In this document: positions 7,714 through 16,023 of the stretch, one piece after another | Layout of the letters: each line of letters begins with the position of its first letter | Numbering within the stretch: the stretch's first letter is position 1 | Assembly: GCA_030607635.1 (NCBI GenBank) | Contig: JAUWJP010000008.1 | Span: forward strand, 1 to 19,360 | DNA length: 19,360 nt | Direction of reading: 5' to 3' | DNA from: Candidatus Aminicenantota bacterium | GTDB lineage: Bacteria; Acidobacteriota; Aminicenantia; Aminicenantales; Aminicenantaceae | Made by a program: the position numbers and the translations under genes | The notes under the pieces: generated by a model | What the model was told of the DNA's origin: nothing | Databases searched by the model: none | What the model saw: only the letters and a program-made list of their open reading frames with translations

Positions 7714-8400
7714 TTAAGCTTCCTTTGCTCTTTTGCTCAATTTCTCCATTATCCTAATGCGCCAGATCCAGACTATAAGAATAACCAAAGCAGATAAAAT
7801 TCTTAGCACAGAGGAAGTAGTGAAAAAATTAAATATTCCATGGAAAAAAGCTGCCAGCAAAACGCCCGTTATGGAAGCCTTAAATAATGATTTTTTATGG
7901 ATATAAGCATTTCCAACTGTGTAGCCCCAGATTGAAGAAAAAATTGTGTGCGTTAACGGTGAAGCAAAAGCACGGCCAAAAAGTTCAAAACCGCTCATAT
8001 ATACTAGATAACCCATGTTCTCGTAGCTTGCGAACCCAAGCGCAATTACAGATGCATAAATAATTCCATCTATTTTTTCATCAAAGCATTTAAACGTTGC
8101 TACTATGACTAAGAAAGGAAGAAATTTAAAAAACTCTTCCACTATTCCGGGGATACCGATACTATAAAAAAGGAACTGAATTCTATGACTTCCCATCATA
8201 AAACTGGGATCATCCGGCAATCCTATAAGAGGAAGAATTGCAAAAAACCTAGCGCAAGCAAAAGCAGTAAAAAGGCCAAAAATATATGTCAGGCCTAGAT
8301 AGATAATTGGTTCTGGTCGGAAACGGTCTTTATAGTAGAAATAGAAAATCCAGAAAATTGCTGGAGCAATAATGGCTGAGAGGAAAATCCAGAGTGTCAT
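7714..8400 (-). CDS. PrsW-family intramembrane metalloprotease
   Basis: This 228-aa polytopic membrane protein has about seven hydrophobic segments and the conserved family motifs: VEEFFK (87-92, the EExxK motif), IIYASVIALGFASYENMGY (113-131), THTIFSSIWGYTVG (150-163) and AAFFHGIFN (183-191). Candidate catalytic or metal-binding residues are E88, E89, H151 and H187. In Bacillus subtilis PrsW makes the site-1 cut in the anti-sigma factor RsiW, and the family is related to CPBP/Abi proteases. It starts 21 nt after the GspC-like gene ends on the same strand, so the two probably form an operon. No sigma/anti-sigma pair is in the window and the substrate is unknown. Confidence 0.88.
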   Translation of the reverse strand: MTLWIFLSAIIAPAIFWIFYFYYKDRFRPEPIIYLGLTYIFGLFTAFACARFFAILPLIGLPDDPSFMMGSHRIQFLFYSIGIPGIVEEFFKFLPFLVIVATFKCFDEKIDGIIYASVIALGFASYENMGYLVYMSGFELFGRAFASPLTHTIFSSIWGYTVGNAYIHKKSLFKASITGVLLAAFFHGIFNFFTTSSVLRILSALVILIVWIWRIRIMEKLSKRAKEA

Positions 8401-8421
8401 TTAGATGAAGAGTAACTTCTT

Positions 8422-9174
8422 TTATTTCAGAAGATATGAAATGCGAAGTAATTTCCCGCCTCTTAATATGCTGACATTAAACTGACTATCATTTTTGAAT
8501 CTATCAAACAAATCAAACATCATTGCCACATTATTCAACTCAACTCCATTAATTTCTTTTAGTATGTCATTCTTAACGATTCCTATTTCAGCTAAAATTG
8601 TATTCTCTGGGAAATTAAGTATTTTAAATCCGCTGATGTTCCCTTTAACCATATTTGGAACAAATCTTGTTTTTTCGATAATCAACGCCCATTCCTTCTC
8701 AAGCCTTCTCTCGATTTCGGATCTATTAAATTCTTTTTTTATTATATTTGCATCTAAGCCAGGGCTTTCTAGAGGATTATTTTTTGGCACGGGCAATTGA
8801 GCCTCATCAGGTTTTTTCTGAACCGGTTTCACAGCTTTGATCATGCGGTTTTTTCCCAGAAAAACCTGATAGGACCTTTCTCCTTTTTTGAGGATAATCC
8901 TGTTATCGAAAACTTGATGCAGGGTGAAATCAAGAATTTTTTCTCCGATTTTTATTATGTCAGTTTTCCCGGTTTGTTTATTTTGTAAAGTTGCTACAGA
9001 GGAAGAAGTATCTTTTGACACCACAACTCCGATTAAGACCAGAGAGGGTAAACGGATTTCCTGCTCATTTGAAGCAGATATCCCCTGAGAGCTAAAAGAA
9101 ATTGAAATAAAAAACATAAATTCAAACAAAAGAAGAAAAATAATCCAGAAACTTATTTTTTTGAACAAATTCAT
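8422..9174 (-). CDS. GspC-like protein (type II secretion inner-membrane component fold) with C-terminal PDZ domain
   Basis: The order of parts in this 250-aa protein matches GspC: a short cytoplasmic tail, one membrane segment (8-28), an HR-like beta domain (about 42-110, LVLIGVVVSKDTSSSVATLQ ... IGEKILDFTLHQVFDNRIILKKG), a proline/charged linker (116-140) and a PDZ domain (about 178-248, GFKILNFPENTILAEIGIVK, NDILKEINGVELNN). GspC links the inner-membrane platform to the secretin in type II secretion. Here it stands alone beside PrsW with no other gsp genes in the window. It may serve a T2SS encoded elsewhere, or it may be a PDZ sensor working with PrsW. Domain call is firm; role is open. 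Confidence 0.8.
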   Translation of the reverse strand: MNLFKKISFWIIFLLLFEFMFFISISFSSQGISASNEQEIRLPSLVLIGVVVSKDTSSSVATLQNKQTGKTDIIKIGEKILDFTLHQVFDNRIILKKGERSYQVFLGKNRMIKAVKPVQKKPDEAQLPVPKNNPLESPGLDANIIKKEFNRSEIERRLEKEWALIIEKTRFVPNMVKGNISGFKILNFPENTILAEIGIVKNDILKEINGVELNNVAMMFDLFDRFKNDSQFNVSILRGGKLLRISYLLK

Positions 9175-9291
9175 TTTCCGATTAACTTGGCTATATTGAA
9201 CAACATAGGACTTTATTATTTTTAATTTTAATAACTAACCTTACTTTGAATCTATAACACAGGGAAAGACCGAGGTCAAATGTCTGTGATT

Positions 9292-9395
9292 GAAATTGGG
9301 GCCAGGCCCCATTTTTCTCCCATTTTCTCTGAAATGCGAATAGTCTAAGACAGAAAATGGGGCCTGGCCCCAATTTCTTTGGCCCCAATTTCTTA
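9292..9395. repeat. Large GC-rich inverted repeat (GGGGCCAGGCCCC type) plus 15-bp tandem duplication
   Basis: Arms at 9292-9316 and 9353-9377 match at 24 of 25 positions in inverted orientation around a 36-nt loop. The core of each arm is itself nearly palindromic (GGGGCCAGGCCCC / GGGGCCTGGCCCC). A 15-bp unit starting GGCCCCAATTTCTT is repeated directly at 9366-9380 and 9381-9395, with a difference only in the last base. It lies in AT-rich intergenic DNA between the GspC-like gene and the GT9 gene. I read it as a dispersed palindromic repeat; a bidirectional terminator role is possible but there is no clean T-tract. Confidence 0.8.
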
Positions 9396-9467
9396 AATGG
9401 GAGGAGAAAATATAAAAAAAATATGTTATTTAATATTTCTATTTCTTTTCATGTGAAAATTTGGATA

Positions 9468-9516
9468 CTATATCTATGATGGTATCCTTGCATAATTACA
9501 TTCATAGATATAGATT
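9468..9516 (+). promoter_or_regulatory. Candidate promoter with 12-bp inverted-repeat operator before the GT9 gene
   Basis: CTATATCTATGA (9468-9479) and TCATAGATATAG (9502-9513) are perfect inverted copies 22 nt apart. Between and over them lies a candidate promoter, TTGCAT (9488-9493), 17 nt, TAGATT (9511-9516). The right arm covers the -10 and the left arm lies upstream of the -35. The rest of 9396-9543 is AT-rich with no gene. Confidence 0.45.
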
Positions 9517-9543
9517 GCCTAGTAAAATACTGAAAGGGAAAAA

Positions 9544-10759
9544 ATGAACGCAAACTTTATGAGGTTTATCGATCGCAGGTTAGGAGTTCCTATCTGCCTT
9601 GCTCTATCTTGTGTTCATGGAATAAGAAAAATATTCAGCAGGCCGAAATTTATAAAAAATCCAAATAAGTTCCTGTTCATAGAGCTTTCTGAAATGGGGA
9701 GTATATTGCTGGCTTATTCTCTTTTTAAAAAAACAAAAGAATTTTTTCCGGATGCAGAGTTTTATTTCCTGACCTTTAAGGAGAACCGGCAGGCATTGGA
9801 TATCCTGGATATTATTCCAGAAAAGAATGTGATGACTATTAGCAGCAATAATTTCTTTAGTCTCCTGGGTACAACCATCAGTACTTTATGGAAATTAAGA
9901 AGGAAAAAAATAAATGTAGCAGTAGATATGGAGCTCTTTGGCAGATTCACTGCTATTCTAAGCTACTTGAGTCGAGCAAAAAACAGGGTAGGGTACTTCA
10001 GGTATCACAATGAGGGATTATACAGAGGAAATTTTCTGACACACAAAGTCGCATATAATCCGCATCTTCATATGGCCCATAACCTGCTCAGCCTGATTTA
10101 TGCAGTAAGCTCTTCCCCTGAAGATGTTCCTTTATCAAAGACACAAGTTTTAGAGAAAGATATTATCGTTCCGAAGAGAAGGATAGCGGACAATGCGAGG
10201 AAGATGCTTCTAAAAAAAATAGAAGATGAGAACGAGAATATAACGAAGGCCAAGAAGATCATACTGCTTAATCCGAATGCAAGTGATATAGTCCCTTTGA
10301 GAAAATGGCCCTTAGAGAATTATACGGAGCTTGCGAAGTTGCTTCTCAAACACGAGGGAGTTTGTATTATTATAACTGGGATAGAATCCGAGAGAAAAGA
10401 TGTTGACATCATCTGCGATGCTGTAAGCCCTGAAAGATGTATAAATTTTGCAGGAAAAACTACTTTTTTTGAGCTGATAGATCTCTATAATATTGCAGAC
10501 GTTCTAATTACTAATGATAGCGGTCCTGTGCATTTTTCTTCTATGACAGATATAAAGACTTTTGCCTTTTTTTGGTCCTGAAACACCCAAACTGTACGGA
10601 CCATTAGGGAAGAATTGTCGTGTATTTTACTCTAATTATGCCTGCAGCCCCTGCGTATCCGCATTTAATCACCGGAAGTCTCCCTGCAGCGATAATAAGT
10701 GTTTAAAAGCGATTTCAGTCATGGAAGTTTATAACGAAGTAAAGCAAATATTAGCCTGA
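9544..10759 (+). pseudogene. GT9-family (heptosyltransferase-like) glycosyltransferase, interrupted by a +1 frameshift in a T7 run
   Basis: The first frame (9544-10581) encodes 345 aa ending in FAFFWS. The fused product of the two frames would be 404 aa. The first part has the GT9 N-terminal fold (NKFLFIELSEMGSILLAYSL, 41-60), the donor-domain entry ILLNPNASDIVPLRKWPLENY and NDSGPVHFSSMTDIKTFAFF (ending at 343). The expected continuation, FGPETPKLYGPLG then CSPCVSAFNHRKSPC and a final helix, is in the frame that ends at 10759. Removing one T from the run at 10567-10573 joins them exactly. GT9 enzymes add heptose or related sugars to LPS core or similar glycans at the cytoplasmic face. AAAGGGA lies just before the ATG. 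The break could be a sequencing error, phase variation, slippage or true decay. Confidence 0.85.
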
Positions 10760-10773
10760 TCACTGTTGAAGCC

Positions 10774-11928
10774 ATGCATCTGAAAAAGAAGAAGCTTCTT
10801 CTCATTTTGTTTGCCTTCATCATCCTCCTCTCGCTTTTTCTCCTCAAAGTCCAAGAACATATGATTGATTTTGAAGTAAATTACAAAGCTGGGAAAAGAC
10901 TCGGAGGGGGCGAATCCCTGTATCAGGTTGAAGATGGCCACTTCATGTTCAAGTATCTCCCTTCCTCTGCTCTATTATACCTTCCATTATCTTTTCTTCC
11001 CCTTAATGTAGCTAAAGCCTTCTGGTATTTTATCGTTGCCTTTTGCCTTTGTTCCCTTGTGTATGTCTCAGCTAAGCTTCTTCCTTTGGAAGAGAGAAAA
11101 TCCGTATATCTGCTTATCTTTCCCCCCTTGATATTAGCCAGGTATTTTTTAAGGGAACTCCACCTGGGACAAATTAATGCACTCGTCACGATGATCTTAC
11201 TTTTTATGATCTGGTTTTTGATTTATGAAAAAAACAAGATGCCCTCACAAAAAGATATATACGCCGGACTTCTTTGGGGACTGGCTGTTGCATTGAAACC
11301 TTATGCTCTGATTTTTTTACCTTATTTTTTATTAAAGAAGAAATGGAAGTCCCTTTTAAGCGGTGTAGGTTTTTTATTACTTGCTCTTCTTATCCCGGGT
11401 GCTTTTTATGGTTTTCGCGGAAACATTATTATTCTCAAAGAATGGATATCAACTCTTTCTCGATCTGCGCAAGCTCTTCTCGCTTCGCAGGATAATATTT
11501 CTATCATAGCTTTTTTTATGAAATGGACGGGAAATCAAAATATCTCTCTTTTACTCTCTGGTCTCGTAATGGCCCTTCTTGCCTTTCTGGTCCTGACTGT
11601 TATCTTAATAGGAAGAAAAATAGACGGGGCACCAGTGCTTGAGTGTTCCATTCTTCTTATTCTTATTCCCTTGATATCTCCCCTAGGATGGGATTATACG
11701 CTTTTGATGTCAGTTTTAGGGGTAACTATAATCATTCGTAATTTCTCTGGATATTCAAAGTTTTGGAGAAGCTTTCTTGTTTTTAATTTCTTTATTATTA
11801 CTTTTTCCCTGTATGATATTATGGGAAGAGATTTGTACGCTAGGTTTATGTCTTGGTCTGTTATCACCATAAATTTTTTAATCCTTATCGGATATCTTAT
11901 GCATCTTCGGTTTAGAAAGATTTGTTAA
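10774..11928 (+). CDS. GT87-family polytopic glycosyltransferase (DUF2029)
   Basis: This 384-aa membrane protein has roughly nine to ten hydrophobic segments, starting at residues 8-24. The family pattern of GT-C enzymes using polyprenyl-phosphate sugars is visible: an early acidic residue after helix 1 (D32 in MIDFEVNYKAGKRL), ESLYQ, YLPSSALLYLPLSFLP (61-76), GQINALVTMILL, GLAVALKPYALIFLPYFLL and LISPLGWDYTLLMSVL. GT87 members such as mycobacterial PimE transfer mannose on the outer face of the membrane. The gene starts 14 nt after the GT9 reading frame ends, so the two are probably co-transcribed and act on the same envelope glycan. Acceptor and sugar are unknown. Confidence 0.8.
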   Translation: MHLKKKKLLLILFAFIILLSLFLLKVQEHMIDFEVNYKAGKRLGGGESLYQVEDGHFMFKYLPSSALLYLPLSFLPLNVAKAFWYFIVAFCLCSLVYVSAKLLPLEERKSVYLLIFPPLILARYFLRELHLGQINALVTMILLFMIWFLIYEKNKMPSQKDIYAGLLWGLAVALKPYALIFLPYFLLKKKWKSLLSGVGFLLLALLIPGAFYGFRGNIIILKEWISTLSRSAQALLASQDNISIIAFFMKWTGNQNISLLLSGLVMALLAFLVLTVILIGRKIDGAPVLECSILLILIPLISPLGWDYTLLMSVLGVTIIIRNFSGYSKFWRSFLVFNFFIITFSLYDIMGRDLYARFMSWSVITINFLILIGYLMHLRFRKIC

Positions 11929-12026
11929 AGATAAAGAGTTAGGCAGTTTTTATGAATAATTCAGGTTAAATACATTATATTATTGATAATCGGAGGAGGT
12001 TGAATCTGAGGATTTTTGTTAAATTC

Positions 12027-13592
12027 TTAAAACTTATAGATATACAAGGCACGAACAGCAGGTTTTGCCCCGGTAAAATATCTTTCCTGAAGTGACGCAT
12101 GTCTTAGGTAATAATCATATCCTAAGCTTATCTGTGATTTAGCTGAAAGGTCGTATTTGATATTAAGAGATAAAATAGTAAGGAATTCGTCTGCGTCAGT
12201 ATATATGGAATGCACCCAATACTGGGAGAAACCAGTCTCGATACTACCAAAATCTTTCTTTCCAAACTCAAGCTTAACTTTTCCCAGCATTCCAGGTCCA
12301 CTGTAATACGGATCATTTACTTTCATCCCAAAATGACCGTTTTCTGGGTCAATCGACGGACTGGAGCCACCATAGATTAGAGAGAGAACTCCAGAGCTGT
12401 TAAAGAATAAGTTCGAATCACTAACAAAGAAAGTAGCCAGGCCAGGACCCATACCAATCGCAGATATCCTCTCAGCAAAATCGGATTCTATATAATCAAA
12501 AACTCCAAAAAGACCAGCCAGACCATTTCTAATTCTTTTCCCAGCAATTATTCCGGTCGTGAAAATTTCTCTATGACGAATACCTTTATCACTGATTCCT
12601 AACCTAAAATCAAATGAGAACCAGTCATAAGGACTTATTCTTGAAAAATCATTCTTAAGAAAATCTTTATATTCCAGGTCTGCTGCGATGAGGAAGCGGG
12701 GTTTATCATTTGATACAGTGTAAGCTCCGAATGGTATGCTCAGGTCATAAAAGTGTTTATGTTGAGGATTTCCAGCTCCGAACGCTTCGCCTAATAATGC
12801 CTTAATTCCGTAAGCAGGATTGAGGATGAAGGCTAAAGATTTTCGAAATATTCTTTCAAATCCGGAAGAATTCTCATCCAAGAGCAGATCTCCAATTTTA
12901 AATAAAACTTCACCCAGCGTTACACCTCCAAGGGTATTAAGAATAAGATCATTTGAAGAAGGTCGAATCGATTCTAAAAAGACTTCCCAGGTATAACTCC
13001 CAAAAGCGGAACCGATTGTGGATTCCAGGAAATTTAATCCATTTGCCCTTCCTATGGAATAATGAAGTGCTCCATGATAAGGGTGTCCTAACTGGTTCAT
13101 CCTGAAAGTATCGATATCATAAGCAAAACCGGATTTAAGATTGTTCAACATGGATTCCAGTGAAATGTTTGCCCAAGGCTGATTATCTATGAACTTATTA
13201 AAAGCCCATACTGTTACGTTAAGGGAGGTGATTTCAAAAGCTGCCCTTGAATAGCTCTTCTTGTTTCTCTGCATTGAAATTATTTCGGAAGGGATTTTGA
13301 GGGAAAAAGTAGCTGGATCTATTGCTGCCAGACTAAACTGGGGTGTTGAATCTTTTTGTTTTTGAGGGTAATTCTCAGATGAAAAGGAACCATTACCATT
13401 GGGCTCTAACATATCTTTCGACTTATCTAAATCATCAGGGAGAGACAAAGGATTAGAATTGATGTTATAATCAAATGAAAGCCTTAGGTAATTGGATGAT
13501 GGAATAAAAGTTTCATATGTTTCCTCTGCAAATAAGTTAGAAAAACTTATCAAGCTGATAATCAGAGCTATAGTCATAACTGTTTTTTTCAT
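12027..13592 (-). CDS. DUF3943 outer-membrane beta-barrel protein
   Basis: The 521-aa product has a classic signal peptide (MKKTVMTIALIISLISFSNLFA, cleavage near 22-23). A DUF3943-type core follows: MNQLGHPYHGALHYSIGRA (165-183), NGLNFLESTIGSAFGSYTWE, then PSSNDLILNTLGGVTLGEVL (211-230). The C-terminal half alternates polar and aromatic residues as in a beta-barrel, and the last residues YIYKF end in phenylalanine, as expected for BAM-dependent outer-membrane proteins. DUF3943 has no established biochemical role that I know. It diverges from the glycosidase gene at 13813 and converges with the GT87 gene. Only a weak A-rich ribosome site (AAGAAAAA) precedes the ATG; TATACT at 13611-13616 (minus) is a possible -10. 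Confidence 0.82.
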   Translation of the reverse strand: MKKTVMTIALIISLISFSNLFAEETYETFIPSSNYLRLSFDYNINSNPLSLPDDLDKSKDMLEPNGNGSFSSENYPQKQKDSTPQFSLAAIDPATFSLKIPSEIISMQRNKKSYSRAAFEITSLNVTVWAFNKFIDNQPWANISLESMLNNLKSGFAYDIDTFRMNQLGHPYHGALHYSIGRANGLNFLESTIGSAFGSYTWEVFLESIRPSSNDLILNTLGGVTLGEVLFKIGDLLLDENSSGFERIFRKSLAFILNPAYGIKALLGEAFGAGNPQHKHFYDLSIPFGAYTVSNDKPRFLIAADLEYKDFLKNDFSRISPYDWFSFDFRLGISDKGIRHREIFTTGIIAGKRIRNGLAGLFGVFDYIESDFAERISAIGMGPGLATFFVSDSNLFFNSSGVLSLIYGGSSPSIDPENGHFGMKVNDPYYSGPGMLGKVKLEFGKKDFGSIETGFSQYWVHSIYTDADEFLTILSLNIKYDLSAKSQISLGYDYYLRHASLQERYFTGAKPAVRALYIYKF

Positions 13593-13743
13593 TTTTTCTT
13601 AGCTTATTCTAGTATAATTCTCAAAAATTATCTAACCAGGACCTTCCAAGACGCTTTTAGCTAATTACGCTTCCCAGTAGAAAGATAATGGATTTATCTA
13701 TATTTGTCAATAGCAAAGGAAAATGCCCAATTAAAAAATATGT

Positions 13744-13772
13744 TTGACATATAATCCAAATAAATTTAGTTT
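13744..13772 (+). promoter_or_regulatory. Candidate promoter of the glycosidase gene
   Basis: A consensus TTGACA (13744-13749) is followed after 17 nt by TAGTTT (13767-13772). TATATT at 13773-13778 is an alternative -10 at less favourable spacing. The leader would be about 30 nt and has no Shine-Dalgarno. Confidence 0.5.
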
Positions 13773-13812
13773 TATATTAGCGCCTAAAACCCTAAAAACC
13801 GCAGATATATAA

Positions 13813-15834
13813 ATGATTGACGTTAAAGAACATCTCTACGACGATGACCCTGCTAAGGGCCACCCTGATGTCCGGATAAAGCTCAAAGATGTATCCTATT
13901 TTTTTCTCGGTAATGGACACATTCAGGCTGCTGTTCAAACCGCTCCTTCCGGGGAGGGAACACCCGTAGGCCTATTGATCATGAATCCGGAGCATCTGGG
14001 GAAAAAGAGAGAGGCTCTAACCTGTGATCCAGATTCTGGTCTGGAAAACACGATGGTCCGCCTCATCTCTGCGCCAACAGCTAAAACCACAGGGACCGGG
14101 GCTCTTGAAGCAGGTTGGCTTGAAGGATATGAATTCCCGGTTGCCCAGATCCTATGGCAAGTCGGTAATTTCCGGGTCGCTGAATTCTTTTACTGTCCGG
14201 ATCTGTCTCATCCTGTGATTATGCGCGAAGTTCGCCTAAAGAACATTACCAATCGCACTATTCAGGCGCGCCTAAAAACAGGAGTTCTTGATAAAACTAT
14301 TGACGAGGAATTCTCTTTAGAACCTGAAAGAATAAAAAAAGTATTCCTCCGCTATACTTTAAATAGTACAGGAAAACATGTCATTATTGATTTAGTGCCG
14401 GAAGCGGGAGTAGGCCATAAAACCCTTCAGTATTGGAAAGAGAAAGCTTGTGCCTCATTTGGTTCGCCCATTCTGGATCATTATTTTACCGCATCACGGT
14501 TTCAATTGCCGGCAGTTATTTCAAAGTCTGGGAAAGTGGATGGCAGTATCTGGCAGCATAACCGCGAGCGGGCGAGGGATCAGGCGATGATGGCGGTGGG
14601 TTTAACCATATCAGGTCACCATGAGATTGCTTACAGGATACTCAACCGCCTGCTTGAAGAATTTGTGACTGAAAAAGGGGACATCATACATTCCAGCGAA
14701 GAACGAGGTTCAGATGAGGTTGAATTAGACCAGAATGGAGCGCTTCTCTTTGCCTTGAAAAATTATGTCCTCTGGACTGACTCCCAAGAAATAATTACCA
14801 AACACTGGAACAAAATTGCAGCTGCTGCCGAGTTTCCTTTATCTGATGTTTTTCTTCATAACCGCTCTGGCCTGTTGGCCAACAGAAGGGAGTACTGGGG
14901 ACGACACCAGGCCCATGGCATAGTAAAAGGGATGGAGTTAGGCCATCAATTGTTTTCTGCCATAGGGCTTTCGGCAGCTTCCACCTTAGCCTCCCTTGTC
15001 TCCCGTAAACAAGAGGCTTTACGCTGGAAGGCGGAAGCAGAACGGATAAAGAACGCCATGTTAGACAAAGCTCAATACGGCCTGATTGATAGCCGTGGAT
15101 TCATCAAGAGCCGCGGTATCGATGGGGTAATTCAGGAAATTGTCAAGCCTTTGCCCAAAGCTCAATTGTCAGAGGGAGTACCTTTATCTTCAAGGGGGGA
15201 GCATCGTCTCAATCCTGATGCTTCATCTGTTTTGCCCGTCGCCATGGGCTTCATACCTCCAGATTCCCCCGTGGCACTCTTAACTTTGGATAGTGTCGAA
15301 AAACTCTGGAATCAAGCTTGGAAGGATGGAGGATATGGACGATATCATGTAAGTTCAGAACCTGATTCTCCTGGCTCCTGGCCTTTTCCTTCTTTATTTA
15401 TTGCCCGCTCTTATGTTGAAACAGGAAATTTTAAGAAAATGTGGAGGATCCTGCAGTGGCTTAATAAAATTCCTGGTGCACTGTCCGGTTCTTGGTTTGA
15501 ATTTTATGGACAACATTTAGAACTACCTATTCTTCAGGTAGGTATCACGCCGTGGACTTGGGCAGAAATGCTCATTCTGCTGATTCACCATATCATCGGG
15601 ATTCAGCCCGAAGTGGACCACCTCCGTATACGACCTAAATTGATCCCTGGAATAGAAAAAATCAAAGCGTCTTTCCCACTGAGAGATGGAAAAATAAATA
15701 TCGAAATAAAAAGTGGTCGCAAAAAGAAATCTTATGGCTTTCGTTCCGACGGGGAAATCATACAATCATCAGAAAAGGAAGCCTATATTTCCTACTCAAA
15801 AAAAGACATTTGGGTTGAAGCTTCTCTGCCTTAG
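13813..15834 (+). CDS. Cytoplasmic six-hairpin glycosidase-like protein (GH15/GH94-like architecture)
   Basis: The 673-aa product has no signal peptide. Three parts are visible: an N-terminal beta-sandwich-like region (about 1-200), an (alpha/alpha)6-type catalytic region (about 245-600) with WQHNRERARDQAMMAVGL (247-264), EVELDQNGALLFALKNY (302-318) and EYWGRHQAHGIVKGMELGHQ (360-379), and a C-terminal beta domain with PEVDHLRIRPKLIPGIEKI that is typical of GH65/GH94/GH15-like enzymes. Candidate acids include E297, D306, E360 and D501; I cannot assign the catalytic pair. Such enzymes hydrolyse or phosphorolyse alpha- or beta-glucosides. The substrate is unknown. There is no ribosome-binding site before the ATG, and an in-frame upstream start is not evident. 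Confidence 0.7.
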   Translation: MIDVKEHLYDDDPAKGHPDVRIKLKDVSYFFLGNGHIQAAVQTAPSGEGTPVGLLIMNPEHLGKKREALTCDPDSGLENTMVRLISAPTAKTTGTGALEAGWLEGYEFPVAQILWQVGNFRVAEFFYCPDLSHPVIMREVRLKNITNRTIQARLKTGVLDKTIDEEFSLEPERIKKVFLRYTLNSTGKHVIIDLVPEAGVGHKTLQYWKEKACASFGSPILDHYFTASRFQLPAVISKSGKVDGSIWQHNRERARDQAMMAVGLTISGHHEIAYRILNRLLEEFVTEKGDIIHSSEERGSDEVELDQNGALLFALKNYVLWTDSQEIITKHWNKIAAAAEFPLSDVFLHNRSGLLANRREYWGRHQAHGIVKGMELGHQLFSAIGLSAASTLASLVSRKQEALRWKAEAERIKNAMLDKAQYGLIDSRGFIKSRGIDGVIQEIVKPLPKAQLSEGVPLSSRGEHRLNPDASSVLPVAMGFIPPDSPVALLTLDSVEKLWNQAWKDGGYGRYHVSSEPDSPGSWPFPSLFIARSYVETGNFKKMWRILQWLNKIPGALSGSWFEFYGQHLELPILQVGITPWTWAEMLILLIHHIIGIQPEVDHLRIRPKLIPGIEKIKASFPLRDGKINIEIKSGRKKKSYGFRSDGEIIQSSEKEAYISYSKKDIWVEASLP

Positions 15835-15950
15835 CATTTCAATACAGGGAGGCTGTTTAAACTGGAGTCTGGCCTTGCCATCAGGAAAAGATATTTTCCT
15901 ACTGTTTGTCCTTATGCTTTCCTTCGGATAAGGCCTGAGCTTAAATATTT

Positions 15951-15979
15951 TTGACATCAAATTTTTCCTATGCTATAGG
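15951..15979 (+). promoter_or_regulatory. Strong sigma70-type promoter of aphA
   Basis: TTGACA (15951-15956) is followed after exactly 17 nt by TATAGG (15974-15979), with an extended -10 TGn (TGC) directly before it. The predicted start near 15986 gives a leader of about 38 nt that contains the AAAGGAG ribosome-binding site just before the aphA ATG. Confidence 0.75.
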
Positions 15980-16023
15980 ACTATGTGATATTTATTAATG
16001 GCTCTTAAAAAGGAGAAGGCGAA

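Noticed and set aside
7700..7720. AGCTT..AAGCT stem between convergent genes as a terminator
   Set aside because: Only 5 bp and overlapping the PrsW stop codon; too weak to annotate.
9191..9388. Minus-strand open frame of 65 aa
   Set aside because: It reads through the GC-rich inverted repeat and has no ribosome site or family resemblance.
10562..10759. Second glycosyltransferase fragment as a separate 65-aa gene
   Set aside because: It continues the GT9 domain exactly and has no ribosome site of its own, so it is treated as part of the frameshifted gene.
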